22,123 bases of DNA, from positions 1-22,123 of the IMG/VR virus record IMGVR_UViG_3300013109_000271. One strand, given 5' to 3'. The notes beneath the pieces were generated by a model. That model was not told the DNA's origin. It saw only the letters and a program-made list of their open reading frames with translations, and did no database searches. Position 1 is the stretch's first letter; the number at the start of each line of letters is the position of its first letter. The translations under genes and the position numbers were made by a program. This document shows, piece after piece, positions 7,010 to 12,930 of the stretch. This stretch comes from a virus.

Positions 7010-7663
7010 TCATCTGTTGTTTGATGGTGTGATAAATTGGTAATCAGAATAAATATCTAAAACATCATCATCTGATAAATTAAACCATTCACCGTACTTT
7101 CTTTTTTCTTTGTAATCTTCGTGTATTATATTCTCAAAGTCAGTATCACACCAACCTATCAATATTAATTCCACACCAAATTCTCTCGATAGTGACGCTA
7201 TTCTTTTCCCTAAATTCTTCGTCTTACCTACCTTAATCAAATTAGTGTCAGGGTTTTTTAATATATATGTCCCATAACCAATAGAACATCTTTTAATATC
7301 ATCATTGGGTAATTTATTATATAAATTCAAATCAACATCTTTAATAGCAGACATATCTTCTAATAAATTACCATCATATAAATTCATTATTGTCTTAGCT
7401 ACCGTTTTTGCATCTGCTAAAGTTGTTTTGATTATGATATTTATTTTAGGATGCACAAATGTTTTTCTGTTTTCTCCTCTACCAGTAACTTTATACAATC
7501 CTAACGCTTTTAACACCTTTATCACACCATTTCTATTTACTTTAGATGTGAAATCACCATAAGATATATTTACACCATCTTCTCTTAATACAGATATAAC
7601 TCTATCTGCAAACTGAGTACTTCTAAAATCGTACTGTTTAACTTTTTGATCTAATTCAACCAT
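7010..7663 (-). CDS. T5orf172/GIY-YIG-like protein with N-terminal DNA-binding-like region
   Basis: 217 aa from the ATG at 7663; a longer frame to 7765 is unlikely because its extra 34 residues are low-complexity and come from the AT-rich leader. The C-terminal half shows the T5orf172/MUG113 pattern: GYGTYILKNPDTNLIKVGKT (129-148), then R154, then E177-H181 and GEWFNLSDDD (191-200), a GIY-YIG-related fold. The N-terminal half (about 10-75) is helical and may form a winged-helix domain. Such domains occur in phage antirepressor- and nuclease-like proteins. It is the first gene of a separate leftward unit that follows a terminator at 7874-7894. Confidence 0.75.
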   Translation of the reverse strand: MVELDQKVKQYDFRSTQFADRVISVLREDGVNISYGDFTSKVNRNGVIKVLKALGLYKVTGRGENRKTFVHPKINIIIKTTLADAKTVAKTIMNLYDGNLLEDMSAIKDVDLNLYNKLPNDDIKRCSIGYGTYILKNPDTNLIKVGKTKNLGKRIASLSREFGVELILIGWCDTDFENIIHEDYKEKRKYGEWFNLSDDDVLDIYSDYQFITPSNNR

Positions 7664-7901
7664 AATAATAAATACTGTTTGATTAATTATACTGTAAATA
7701 TAATAAAAAGTTTTATTTATAACTATAAAAATATTAAGTTTTATGAAATATGCATAATTCCTCACATTTAAATATTTATTATTATATATATAATGCAGTG
7801 GATAAAAATAGATATTTATTTACATATCTTTACTAGCCATCATTGGCAAGTAATCCCGCCCTAAAAACAAATAAGCCCATCTAAAAGACAGGCTAATTAG
7901 G
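7664..7901. other. AT-rich non-coding stretch before the T5orf172 unit
   Basis: 238 bases without a credible gene. It contains the leftward terminator at 7874-7894, a small GC-richer island (about 7836-7862) with a GCCA/TGGC mini-dyad, and a very AT-rich leader next to the T5orf172 start. A promoter for that gene is expected here, but no exact TAnnTTTG element is visible on the - strand. The closest is TATATTTA close to the gene. Confidence 0.5.
7862..7894 (-). terminator. Leftward intrinsic terminator with strand-specific wobble pairs
   Basis: On the - strand AGCCTGTC (7894-7887) pairs with GATGGGCT (7881-7874) around the loop TTTTA, giving 8 bp including two G-U wobbles, followed by a U-rich tail (TATTTGTTTTT). 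The wobbles become A-C mismatches on the opposite strand, so the hairpin is good only for leftward RNA. It lies just after the stop of the gene at 7902-8219. Confidence 0.72.
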
Positions 7902-8219
7902 TTATTGTTTATCTTCTAACTCTTCTCTTTGTTGTTGTGCAGATGCTAATTGTTCATCTAACAGTTTTCTAAAGTTGCTTTTTTTACCTTCTGGTTTTTC
8001 GTCTAAACCTGCTTCTAATAATTCGGATACGTCAACCTTTTCCTTCTCAAATACTGAGTACACCCATGTAGCCCACATTAAAACTAATAATACTCCAACA
8101 ACTCCAAATAACCATTGAGGCGCATTAAAGTAAAACAAAGCCATCACATAAAGTATAGTGGATTGCAAAGGGAATCTAGTAGGTAAGTTTTTATAACTGA
8201 TTACTTTTTTATTACTCAT
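7902..8219 (-). CDS. Membrane protein with C-terminal charged tail
   Basis: 105 aa. A basic N-terminus is followed by two hydrophobic segments (about 20-31 and 36-55), then an acidic, glutamine-rich helical tail (residues 60-105, for example LDEQLASAQQQREELEDKQ). It is probably an inner-membrane protein with a cytoplasmic coiled tail. No family recognised. The start overlaps the upstream gene by 8 bases (ATGAGTAA), and a terminator follows the stop, so it ends a transcription unit. Confidence 0.65.
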   Translation of the reverse strand: MSNKKVISYKNLPTRFPLQSTILYVMALFYFNAPQWLFGVVGVLLVLMWATWVYSVFEKEKVDVSELLEAGLDEKPEGKKSNFRKLLDEQLASAQQQREELEDKQ

Positions 8220-8424
8220 ACTCTTCTAATTGTTTATCATTCCAAATATTGCAAACCTCTTTTAATTCTTGTAAAGTACTAATATGCCCTACATAATGCA
8301 GGGGTTTAATCTCATCTCTCAACCAGACATAACCGTAAACATCTAATACTAACACTCCGATCATGTATTTATCACCTGCTTTTTTACCGTACTGCTTTAA
8401 TAAATCTTGATACTCTTTGTTCAT
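8212..8424 (-). CDS. Hypothetical small protein
   Basis: 70 aa, charged N-terminal helix (MNKEYQDLLKQYGKKAGDK), a hydrophobic beta-like centre (MIGVLVLDVYGYVWL) and an acidic helical end. No transmembrane length and no family recognised. The ATG is preceded by TTTAAGTT, the common initiation context here, and the end overlaps the next gene through an ATGAGTAA junction. Confidence 0.62.
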   Translation of the reverse strand: MNKEYQDLLKQYGKKAGDKYMIGVLVLDVYGYVWLRDEIKPLHYVGHISTLQELKEVCNIWNDKQLEEYE

Positions 8425-8427
8425 AAC

Positions 8428-8673
8428 TTAAATCTTTAAAGTTGTTTTAATTCTTTCAATTTGTTTTTCAGCTTGTTTAATATCACTGTTTAACATTCTG
8501 TTATCACTTTGAATATGCTCAGTGGTATTACTCAATAGTATTTGATTATCTTTTAGTTTTTGTTTTGATCTAATTAGTAATCTTTCAAACTCTTTTAGGC
8601 TTTTTAACAACTCCTTTTCTGCAGGTGTAAAATTTTGCCCTTCTTTTTCTATTGCGTTTTGTCTTTTAATCAT
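8428..8673 (-). CDS. Small coiled-coil protein
   Basis: 81 aa, almost entirely helical with heptad-like spacing (FTPAEKELLKSLKEFERLL; MLNSDIKQAEKQIERIKTTL) and high Lys, Glu and Gln content. No family recognised. It sits in the run of very small leftward genes between the SSB-like gene and the terminator at 7874. Oligomerisation through the coiled coil is likely, function unknown. Confidence 0.62.
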   Translation of the reverse strand: MIKRQNAIEKEGQNFTPAEKELLKSLKEFERLLIRSKQKLKDNQILLSNTTEHIQSDNRMLNSDIKQAEKQIERIKTTLKI

Positions 8674-8677
8674 AATC

Positions 8678-8845
8678 TTAACAATCTAAATAACGTTCAT
8701 CAATTTGTGTTTCTATTGTTTGCAGTTGTTTAGTTAGTTTAATTCTAACTTTGTTAGTAGGATTGTAAGATAATTTAATTCTTATCTCCTCTGCTAGTGC
8801 ATGTAATTCTAAAATTGTCATGCTGTTGTAATCGCTCTCTGTCAT
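8678..8845 (-). CDS. Small helical protein
   Basis: 55 aa beginning MTESDYNSMTILELHALAEEI and ending ERYLDC, predicted two-helix hairpin. The sequence LELHALAEEIRIKLSYNPTNKVRIKLTKQLQTIE separates into two amphipathic helices. No family recognised. Its start overlaps the stop of the tiny membrane peptide gene by ATGA, which supports the start choice. Confidence 0.58.
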   Translation of the reverse strand: MTESDYNSMTILELHALAEEIRIKLSYNPTNKVRIKLTKQLQTIETQIDERYLDC

Positions 8846-8916
8846 AATCTTCCTAATATTATCAATATTAATCCTATAATTGCAGATGCAATAATTAATA
8901 GTGTTTGTTTATTCAT
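8842..8916 (-). CDS. 24-aa single-span membrane peptide
   Basis: A 25-codon frame (MNKQTLLIIAS to LGRL) encodes one hydrophobic helix with short polar ends. The ATG lies downstream of the SSB-like gene and of a hairpin, and the stop overlaps the next ATG as ATGA, the coupling used elsewhere in this block. Very short reading frames are weak evidence alone; the coupling and membrane-helix composition are what support it. Confidence 0.45.
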   Translation of the reverse strand: MNKQTLLIIASAIIGLILIILGRL

Positions 8917-8921
8917 GGGGT

Positions 8922-8943
8922 AAAAGCCCTAACTTAATAGGGC
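8922..8943 (-). terminator. Short hairpin after the SSB-like gene (terminator or attenuator)
   Basis: GCCCTA (8926-8931) and TAGGGC (8938-8943) form a perfect 6-bp stem with a 6-nt loop; on the - strand it is followed by only four U (8925-8922). It begins 7 bases after the stop of the DUF3127 gene. With such a short U-tract it is likely to stop leftward transcription only partly, lowering expression of the small genes beyond. Confidence 0.55.
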
Positions 8944-8949
8944 AGTTGT

Positions 8950-9318
8950 TTAAAATGGTAAATCGTCGTTGTTTTCCTCACTTGCTTGTGGTTGTTCTTC
9001 TTGTGTAGGCAGTGGATTGTCTGTACCTTGCGCACCACTAAGATAAAAAGCGTTCAAGCTAGTAAAGTAATTTACATTTCCTTCTTTCTCCCACTTATTA
9101 CCTTTGATACTAAACTTTACAGTTAGAGTTGATCCAATCGGAAAACTGTCTAACACATCGCATTTATCCTGCATTAATTGAAACTTGATGTAGTCTGTGA
9201 ATACACGACCTGCGTTTTCTTCCTCTACTTCAATAACAAACTCACGCTTTTTAAATGTTGCTGTAATTTGTTGTGTTGCATCTGCTACTATTAGTTTTCC
9301 TGTTAATTCAAATGACAT
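8950..9318 (-). CDS. DUF3127 protein, SSB-like
   Basis: 122 aa. MSFELTGKLI, TQQITATFKKREFVIEVE, IKFQLMQDKCDVLD and the C-terminal strand with YFTSLNAFYL match DUF3127, a family typical of Bacteroidota. After residue 95 comes an acidic, Gln-rich linker ending in DDLPF, which copies the acidic tip by which bacterial SSB proteins recruit partners. I infer an OB-fold ssDNA-binding protein serving replication and recombination. It lies close to the Rad52-like annealing gene, and no other SSB is present in the window. Confidence 0.8.
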   Translation of the reverse strand: MSFELTGKLIVADATQQITATFKKREFVIEVEEENAGRVFTDYIKFQLMQDKCDVLDSFPIGSTLTVKFSIKGNKWEKEGNVNYFTSLNAFYLSGAQGTDNPLPTQEEQPQASEENNDDLPF

Positions 9319-9329
9319 AATATTATTGT

Positions 9330-9539
9330 TTAAATGTTTTTTGTAATTGTAATAATTGATTCGTTTAATACTTTTAAAGGGAAGTAATATTTATGATCTC
9401 CATTAACGAATGCTAAATGTTGAGCTTTTCCCGTTACTACATCCTCTATAAATCCTGCTATTGAATCTAATTCTTCATCATCAAATAACTCAGATGTATA
9501 AGTTTCTTCTCTATAATTCAATGTTATCTTAAATGACAT
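9330..9539 (-). CDS. Hypothetical small protein beside the SSB-like gene
   Basis: 69 aa starting MSFKITLNYREETYTSEL, with an acidic middle (FDDEELDSIAGFIEDV) and a C-terminal beta-like stretch (HKYYFPLKVLNESIITIT). No family recognised and no membrane segment. It lies between the pyrophosphohydrolase and DUF3127 genes, two bases after the former, so it is part of the same transcript. A role linked to DNA metabolism is only a guess from position. Confidence 0.65.
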   Translation of the reverse strand: MSFKITLNYREETYTSELFDDEELDSIAGFIEDVVTGKAQHLAFVNGDHKYYFPLKVLNESIITITKNI

Positions 9540-9541
9540 AA

Positions 9542-10156
9542 TTATAAATATTTTGGGTTAATAAATTGGTTTAAATTTGGTTTGAAATAGTTAGGACCTT
9601 TCATTACTTTACCATCTTCTCTAAAGATTGGCTTACCGTGTCCATCTAGTTTAGACATGTTACTCATATGAACCTCTGTAAATGCTTTCTCAAATGCACC
9701 TGATTTAAAGATTCCTGCATCTGTCAAATCGTTAAAACAAGATAATACATATATGCACAGACTGACATTCCAAGATAAGGTATTAGAGGCTGTAATTGTT
9801 CCATTAATATAATCATGCTTAACTACACTTAAAAGGTTATCTATTTTTACTGGGTATTCTGTAGGGTAATCAAGTTCCTCAGCTAGTGAGTTTTGAACAA
9901 ATGCACCGAACTGTCTAAAACCATGATAATGTGCAGTTCCAAAGTTGATATATAATATATCTACCAATGCGTCTAAAACTTCTGTGTAATTGTGATCATC
10001 AAAAGCTTTGAATAACTCCTTTAACTCCTCATCAACAAGTTTAAACCTTAACGCTCTACCTTTTTCCTTACCCATGCTTAAACTGTGTGTCTGTGAGTGC
10101 TCAAACGCCTCTTGGAAGTCCCAAACTTGGCGTAATTGTTTACTAATATCTCTCAT
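9542..10156 (-). CDS. MazG-like all-alpha NTP pyrophosphohydrolase
   Basis: 204 aa. The metal-binding motifs of the all-alpha NTP-PPase/MazG superfamily are visible: E43-E44 and E47 in FKLVDEELKELFKAF, then E59, D62 and D66 in EVLDALVDILY, followed by FGTAHYHGF. The C-terminal region EVHMSNMSKLDGHGKPIF is the extension common in phage PRA-PH-like proteins. It should hydrolyse a nucleoside triphosphate to the monophosphate and pyrophosphate; the substrate is unknown (dUTP, modified nucleotides or (p)ppGpp-like alarmones have been suggested for relatives). It shares one base with the upstream annealing gene. Confidence 0.8.
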   Translation of the reverse strand: MRDISKQLRQVWDFQEAFEHSQTHSLSMGKEKGRALRFKLVDEELKELFKAFDDHNYTEVLDALVDILYINFGTAHYHGFRQFGAFVQNSLAEELDYPTEYPVKIDNLLSVVKHDYINGTITASNTLSWNVSLCIYVLSCFNDLTDAGIFKSGAFEKAFTEVHMSNMSKLDGHGKPIFREDGKVMKGPNYFKPNLNQFINPKYL

Positions 10157-10908
10157 TACTTAACTGCTAAATATTCTGAATAATCTTTATCTAATTTGTT
10201 TAAAACCTGCTGACCGTCAATGTAAGCATTTAAAATACTGTGTTTAATACTATCTCTTTTTGTTTTGCTTTCCGCATCACGATAAGCCGTAAAAGCTTTG
10301 CTATAACCTTGCGTATTAGTCCCTAACTTTGGTTTTGTTTTGGTATTAGTTGTAGTTGCTTTATTAGTAGTTGTACTTGTGGATGATGTACTGTTAGAGG
10401 TACTGGGTTTCTTACCATGATACCAACGTAATGTATTACCTTTGTAAGCACCTAAGAATACTAAATTTCCTTGCTTATCTCTTATCATTTCCCATTTTAG
10501 AGTATTAATAAAAAACTTACCACCATTATTATTTAACTCATCTTGGTTAAGCTTAATTCTAATCAAAGGCATATCATACAATTCTCTGCCAATACCCCAA
10601 TTAAAACACGCTCTTTTAAAACTATCAGATGCTAAACCTTTTTCTTTCTCAGTATTGCTCTCTGTACCTGTGTCCTCTTTACTAATCCACTGCTTTTTAT
10701 CATCACACCAAATAGAGACTACGCAGTTTTTATTGTCTCTTGTATGCTCTCTTTTCCAATTTAAAGCGCCTACAACATCATCTAAACGTTGCATGTCTAC
10801 ACGTGCATCTTTGTAAGCTAAAACGATTACATGACCGTTTTTAATTGATTGAGTCCTAAACTCTATATTTTCAATTGCTAGTGGTTCGCTTAATTTACTT
10901 ATATCCAT
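10156..10908 (-). CDS. Rad52/22-type single-strand annealing recombinase
   Basis: 250 aa. The Rad52 family core is clear: RLDDVVGALNWK (41-52), WISKEDTGTESN (74-85), EKGLASDSFKRACFNWGIGRELYDMP (89-114). The conserved SDxFKRA and GIGRELY segments form the DNA-annealing groove in this family. A Ser/Thr-rich linker (about 169-190) leads to a helical C-terminal tail that may contact the SSB-like protein. Phage members pair complementary ssDNA during replication and recombination. Leftward neighbours are the MazG-like and DUF3127 genes, consistent with a recombination module. Confidence 0.87.
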   Translation of the reverse strand: MDISKLSEPLAIENIEFRTQSIKNGHVIVLAYKDARVDMQRLDDVVGALNWKREHTRDNKNCVVSIWCDDKKQWISKEDTGTESNTEKEKGLASDSFKRACFNWGIGRELYDMPLIRIKLNQDELNNNGGKFFINTLKWEMIRDKQGNLVFLGAYKGNTLRWYHGKKPSTSNSTSSTSTTTNKATTTNTKTKPKLGTNTQGYSKAFTAYRDAESKTKRDSIKHSILNAYIDGQQVLNKLDKDYSEYLAVK

Positions 10909-10909
10909 A

Positions 10910-11065
10910 TTAATATTTCTCGTCTTTAATTGATTCGTGCTTAACTTGTTTATCTATCTTAGCTTTTAAGGTTGCTAAAGATTTTAGGAGCTTAGTACAA
11001 TTACTATCTTTTAACTTGTCAATTGCAAACTCTAGTACCTGACTATCGTGCTTTGTAAAACTCAT
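10910..11065 (-). CDS. Small basic helical protein
   Basis: 51 aa beginning MSFTKHDSQVLEFAIDKL, lysine-rich and helical to the end. The ATG context is TAAAGTTATG, the strong initiation motif of this genome, and the stop lies one base upstream of the Rad52-like ATG, so it is in the same operon. No family recognised. Confidence 0.62.
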   Translation of the reverse strand: MSFTKHDSQVLEFAIDKLKDSNCTKLLKSLATLKAKIDKQVKHESIKDEKY

Positions 11066-11074
11066 AACTTTATA

Positions 11075-11263
11075 TTAAAATGGAACTTTTGTAAAATCTG
11101 CTTTTGTGAAACCTAAGTTATTAATGTAGTTCCACATCGTTACAGGATCAAATGTATGTTTGTTTTCTGTCTTAGTGTTTTTGTGGATAACTAATAACTG
11201 ATTACCAATTATTTGCAGTTGCATTGTTTCGCTATTAGCTATATATGTTGTTAGATTCTTCAT
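11075..11263 (-). CDS. Hypothetical small protein
   Basis: 62 aa with a beta-rich N-terminus (MKNLTTYIANSETMQLQIIGNQLLVIH) and a helical C-terminus (VTMWNYINNLGFTKADF). No family or membrane segment recognised. Start context ATAGTTATG. A single perfect DnaA-type 9-mer (TTATCCACA on the - strand, 11190-11182) falls inside its coding sequence and is probably coincidental. Confidence 0.62.
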   Translation of the reverse strand: MKNLTTYIANSETMQLQIIGNQLLVIHKNTKTENKHTFDPVTMWNYINNLGFTKADFTKVPF

Positions 11264-11265
11264 AA

Positions 11266-11463
11266 CTATCTACTTAATTTCTTTCTATTTTTAATTTCCT
11301 CTGCTATTGTAATTGCTGACCTAACCAATCTTTTACGGTCGAATCCTGCTTTCGCTTCTCTCTCTTCACGCTTGCGTTTAAACTCTTCAAAACTATCAGT
11401 ACTTAGTTTATGATCTGTACCAGGTGCGGGGGTGTCGTTTATATCTGTATTATAATAAGTCAT
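11266..11463 (-). CDS. Small charged protein, second gene of the leftward operon
   Basis: 65 aa when started at MTYYNTDINDTP (11463); an in-frame ATG at 11481 would add six residues. The C-terminal half is very basic and helical (FEEFKRKREEREAKAGFDRKRLVRSA). It overlaps the upstream gene by 14 bases. No family recognised. The highly charged helix could bind nucleic acid or RNA polymerase, but nothing more specific is visible. Confidence 0.6.
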   Translation of the reverse strand: MTYYNTDINDTPAPGTDHKLSTDSFEEFKRKREEREAKAGFDRKRLVRSAITIAEEIKNRKKLSR

Positions 11464-11653
11464 GGTTTGTAATAATTTCATTGTTAAACATATCAATAGT
11501 CTTTTGGATAGATGTAATTCTATTAACTAAATCATCTGTATCTGTGCAACCGAATTTAATCCTGTTTTCTAACTCAACTTGTAATCTTGTTCTATCCTCA
11601 ACTAATCTAAATGTTGCTTTGATAATATTTACTCTGTTTAATTCTGCTTTCAT
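11450..11653 (-). CDS. First small protein of the leftward early operon
   Basis: 67 aa beginning MKAELNRVNIIKATF (ATG 11653 in the context CAGTTATG; an upstream in-frame ATG at 11692 falls inside the promoter -7 element and is rejected). Predicted helical with a central charged stretch (DRTRLQVELENRIKFG). No family recognised. It lies about 30 bases downstream of the expected start point of the operator-controlled leftward promoter, so it would be expressed first. Confidence 0.65.
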   Translation of the reverse strand: MKAELNRVNIIKATFRLVEDRTRLQVELENRIKFGCTDTDDLVNRITSIQKTIDMFNNEIITNHDLL

Positions 11654-11689
11654 AACTGTAATTATTTGCGTTTGATTATTAGAACGATA

Positions 11690-11720
11690 CAAAGGTAGTA
11701 AAGGTTATATATATAACCAA
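11690..11720 (-). promoter_or_regulatory. Leftward early promoter (Bacteroidota type)
   Basis: On the - strand TTG (11720-11718), a 20-base spacer and TACCTTTG (11697-11690) match the Bacteroidota primary sigma promoter form TTG-N20-TAnnTTTG. The predicted start point is about 11683, giving a leader of roughly 30 bases to the ATG at 11653. It drives the recombination/SSB block leftwards. A perfect 16-bp palindrome fills most of the spacer, so it is probably repressed by a dimeric DNA-binding protein. Confidence 0.78.
11703..11718. promoter_or_regulatory. Operator: perfect 16-bp palindrome inside the leftward promoter
   Basis: GGTTATATATATAACC is a perfect palindrome. It begins on the G of the TTG box of the leftward promoter and fills the spacer towards the -7 element, so a bound protein would block RNA polymerase. 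A related dyad occupies the same position in the rightward promoter (11946-11961). As RNA it could also form a weak hairpin, but the promoter overlap fits an operator better. Confidence 0.65.
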
Positions 11721-11725
11721 CTTTT

Positions 11726-11905
11726 TTATGAATTATTTTTAAACAGCTCGTCGTTTACATCGCAATCTACTATATAATAACGTCTTCTATCATTATCAAA
11801 ATACTCTACTAATTTACGCTTTTTAACCAACTTTGCTATATAAGGCTGTGTAACACCTTTTAATTTGGCGTATGCTGTCTGTGTGTACAATTTACTTTTA
11901 TCCAT
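11726..11905 (-). CDS. Small helix-turn-helix protein, candidate early repressor
   Basis: 59 aa, MDKSKLYTQTAYAKLKG start, ATG at 11905. Residues 7-33 (TQTAYAKLKGVTQPYIAKLVKKRKL) have the form of a MerR/excisionase-type HTH: short helix, Gly turn, recognition helix with basic residues. A beta-like segment (RRRYYIVDCDV) follows. The gene sits between two promoters that carry matching dyads, the arrangement expected for a repressor or switch protein, and its own leftward promoter element (11926-11933) lies next to the second dyad, suggesting autoregulation. Identity as repressor versus activator is inference. Confidence 0.7.
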   Translation of the reverse strand: MDKSKLYTQTAYAKLKGVTQPYIAKLVKKRKLVEYFDNDRRRYYIVDCDVNDELFKNNS

Positions 11906-11925
11906 ATTTTTAAATTTTGTTTATG

Positions 11926-11933
11926 CAAATATA
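11926..11933 (-). promoter_or_regulatory. Probable -7 element for the small HTH gene
   Basis: CAAATATA on the + strand is TATATTTG on the - strand, an exact TAnnTTTG match, about 20 bases from the HTH gene ATG. No good TTG lies at the 20-base spacing; instead the 11946-11961 dyad covers the upstream element position. The promoter is likely weak or regulated. Confidence 0.5.
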
Positions 11934-11943
11934 TTGAAATAAT

Positions 11944-11974
11944 TTGGTAATTACTATAACCTTCTTTAACTTTG
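11944..11974 (+). promoter_or_regulatory. Rightward early promoter (Bacteroidota type)
   Basis: TTG (11944-11946), a 20-base spacer and TAACTTTG (11967-11974) match TTG-N20-TAnnTTTG exactly as in the leftward promoter. The predicted start is about 11980, 34 bases before the ATG at 12014. It should drive the rightward block towards replication genes. The spacer holds a degenerate copy of the leftward operator. Confidence 0.78.
11946..11961. promoter_or_regulatory. Second operator-like dyad, in the rightward promoter
   Basis: GGTAATTACTATAACC shares 12 of 16 positions with the perfect palindrome at 11703-11718 and keeps the GGT/TAACC ends. It occupies the identical place relative to the TTG and TAnnTTTG elements of the rightward promoter, and also overlaps the upstream region of the HTH gene promoter, so one protein could control all three. 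Confidence 0.6.
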
Positions 11975-12013
11975 TAACGTTAAGTCAATCAAAAGGTTTA
12001 AAATTATAAAGTT

Positions 12014-12169
12014 ATGAGAGTATTTTTAAAAGTAGATGAAAAGCGTAAGCAAGATTTAATAGAGTTAGCAAACTATTCTAGATCTATCGAAGTGCAAGGA
12101 GAGTATTATAAAGGCTGTCAGTTGATCAAACATATTAAAGGAGATAAAACAGTTTTAGAAATTAAATAA
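12014..12169 (+). CDS. First small protein of the rightward early operon
   Basis: 51 aa beginning MRVFLKVDEKRKQDLIEL, ATG in the context ATAAAGTTATG. A short beta strand, a basic helix, and a C-terminal strand region (YYKGCQLIKHIKGDKTVLEI) suggest a small alpha/beta fold. No family recognised. It directly follows the operator-controlled rightward promoter, a usual place for immediate-early takeover peptides, but function is unknown. Confidence 0.68.
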   Translation: MRVFLKVDEKRKQDLIELANYSRSIEVQGEYYKGCQLIKHIKGDKTVLEIK

Positions 12170-12177
12170 ATAAAGTT

Positions 12178-12930
12178 ATGAGTAGTAATAAAGTAACATC
12201 TTACACAAAAAACAGCAGAGACTTAGAGAAACTTATTGAGTTAAAAAAATTATCCGAGCAACAACAAAAAGAAAAAGAAGCCATTAAGTTAAGGCAATTA
12301 GCTTATAAGGAACAGCAAAAAGTTGAGAAAGGGCTTTTACCTCCTAACAAAGCATTTCATTTAATTATAGTAAAGCAACAAGAGTTATACGTGAAAACTT
12401 TACCACTGCTAAGACAATTTGATTACATGTTGGATAAATTAATGGAGTTGTCGCCTCTAAATTTTTACGATAAAGAACTTGCGAAATTTGTAAAGATTTT
12501 AAAAAACAAGACTGAGCAAAAATTAGATAAAGACTTGTTCTGTAATCAAAATATACAAGATCAATATTATGCTATTAATAAGCAGATGCAACGTTTAGAT
12601 GACAATATACAAAAGATTGATTACTCTAAATTTGAGGAACTTAATACTATTTTGGAATACTGGATTGAAAACGGAAACGTAGATATTGAAAGTGTTTGTA
12701 ATAAAACTGTAGATAAAAAGTACCTAACTTTGAATCAGCTTACAATGGATACGGGTGTAAAAAACAAACTAAAACAGTTTAGCACAAAAGGTATTGATGT
12801 GTTAGATATACCATTAATACAATTAGCTGTATTAATTCCTAAAGATAAACTAGAAAAAACTAAAGGGTTTGGTGCAAAAAGCATAGAGGTATTAGAAAAT
12901 GTATTTGAAGAAGTTTTAATTGAGTGGTAA
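12178..12930 (+). CDS. Coiled-coil protein with RNA polymerase alpha-CTD-like C-terminal domain
   Basis: 250 aa. Residues 12-55 are a charged coiled coil (EKLIELKKLSEQQQKEKEAI). Residues 60-170 are helical with no recognised family. Residues 190-246 (DTGVKNKLKQFSTKGIDVLDIPLIQLAVLIP, then KTKGFGAKSIEVLENV) follow the helix-hairpin-helix pattern of the RNA polymerase alpha C-terminal domain, including a GFGxKSIExL end similar to its NFGxKSLxEI motif. It could contact DNA, sigma or activators and steer host transcription; a simple HhH DNA-binding role is the alternative. Start context AAAGTTATG; it shares one base with the next gene's ATG. Confidence 0.7.
   Translation: MSSNKVTSYTKNSRDLEKLIELKKLSEQQQKEKEAIKLRQLAYKEQQKVEKGLLPPNKAFHLIIVKQQELYVKTLPLLRQFDYMLDKLMELSPLNFYDKELAKFVKILKNKTEQKLDKDLFCNQNIQDQYYAINKQMQRLDDNIQKIDYSKFEELNTILEYWIENGNVDIESVCNKTVDKKYLTLNQLTMDTGVKNKLKQFSTKGIDVLDIPLIQLAVLIPKDKLEKTKGFGAKSIEVLENVFEEVLIEW

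Noticed and set aside
7664-7765. N-terminal extension of the T5orf172 protein by 34 residues
   Set aside because: The extension is low-complexity, rich in Ile, Tyr and Phe, and lies in the AT-rich leader; the internal ATG at 7663 gives a normal protein.
11182-11190. Single exact DnaA box (TTATCCACA on the - strand)
   Set aside because: It is isolated inside a coding sequence with no neighbouring boxes or AT-rich gap.
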